DNA from: Hyphomonadaceae bacterium
GTDB lineage: Bacteria; Pseudomonadota; Alphaproteobacteria; Caulobacterales; Aquidulcibacteraceae
Length of the DNA stretch: 64,000 bases
Direction: 5' to 3'
Assembly: GCA_019636095.1 (NCBI GenBank)
Contig: JAHBYF010000008.1
Coordinates: forward strand, 105,886-169,885
The notes beneath the pieces were generated by a model, which saw nothing but the letters and a program-made list of their open reading frames with translations, was not told the DNA's origin and did no database searches. Positions 63,765 through 64,000 of the stretch are shown in pieces. A program made the position numbers and the translations under genes. Position 1 is the stretch's first letter; every line of letters starts with the position of its first letter.

Positions 63765-64000
63765 ATGGAATCCGGCACAGAGCAGATCACCATATTGACC
63801 CTGTTCCTTCAGGCCGATCCGGTCGTGAAGGGCGTCATGCTGGTCTTGGCGGTGGCCTCGATTTGGTCGTGGGCGATCGCGGTCGAGAAATGGCTACAGT
63901 TCGGCGAACTCGAACAGAACGCGCGCAAGTTCGAGCGCGAGTTTTGGTCAGGGCGATCCCTCGATGATATGGAGGATCGCAGCGATCGTCCGCGCGATGC
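63765..64000 (+). CDS. tolQ: TolQ, proton-channel subunit of the Tol-Pal system (5' part)
   Basis: ATG 63765 opens a frame that runs off the window (78 codons). The visible sequence, QITILTLFLQADPVVKGVML VLAVASIWSWAIAVEKWLQF, is the first membrane helix of TolQ/ExbB-type proteins, followed by an R/E-rich cytoplasmic segment. A position right after ybgC identifies TolQ over ExbB. CGGGAGCG precedes the start. Confidence 0.93.
   Translation, partial: MESGTEQITILTLFLQADPVVKGVMLVLAVASIWSWAIAVEKWLQFGELEQNARKFEREFWSGRSLDDMEDRSDRPRD

Overview
The window is chromosomal DNA from a GC-rich alphaproteobacterium, most likely of the Caulobacterales/Hyphomonadaceae type. The signs are a ybgC-tolQ pair at the right edge, an EtfB-lysine-methyltransferase-type enzyme, clustered GANTC (CcrM-type) sites, a large TonB-dependent receptor with a DEAIVVTGTR motif, NodT-type outer membrane factors, and many periplasmic or outer-membrane lipoproteins with alphaproteobacterial lipoboxes. 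No rRNA operon, CRISPR array, integrase or transposase is visible. Assignments rest on motif recognition only; no database search was run.

Layout. 1-5982: an edge-truncated M49-like lipoprotein, an EtfB methyltransferase with an apparent frameshift, tRNA-Leu(CAG), a HIRAN protein overlapping a membrane protein, lepA, and a less GC-rich Schlafen/AlbA_2-type ATP-binding protein that looks acquired. 6144-7008: palindromic repeats, three in tandem at a 133-bp period and a fourth directly after a GIY-YIG nuclease gene. 7057-17352: an HTH protein behind three GANTC sites, small secreted proteins, an M3 peptidase, a TonB-repeat protein broken by an apparent frameshift, a lone receiver protein, msrA and tRNA-Ser(GGA).

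17741-24088: a TonB receptor flanked by two different 2-oxoglutarate/Fe(II) oxygenases and a Crp/Fnr regulator. 24425-35367: a Yip1-like protein, an NTF2-like pseudogene, a thiolase, then a divergent locus of FecR-like protein plus CHASE2 adenylate/guanylate cyclase against a TPR/beta-barrel outer-membrane protein, a duplicated DUF5367-like protein, and a two-gene unit of sugar-lactone oxidase and D-threonine-aldolase-like enzyme. 35368-42055: a complete tripartite RND efflux locus (permease, adaptor and TetR leftward, outer membrane factor rightward) with a palindromic operator between the two arms. 42154-44961: an M16 peptidase.

44963-52141: a very tightly packed operon joining TadE/TadG-like proteins to an archaic (Csu/SCPU) chaperone-usher pilus, transcribed away from a protein that fuses a Phd/YefM-like domain to PAS-like domains. 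52164-64000: ruvB, then about ten unrelated genes (aldo/keto reductase, MATE pump, flotillin, thioesterase, MBL hydrolase, SDR, ArsR/AHSA1 pair, FAD protein), then ybgC and the start of tolQ. In many relatives ruvB directly precedes ybgC-tolQ, so this region looks split by insertion or rearrangement.

The best candidates for under-described biology are the Tad/archaic-pilus operon with its Phd-PAS neighbour, the FecR-CHASE2 cyclase-beta-barrel locus, the receptor with two oxygenases, and the repeat-nuclease-repeat unit.
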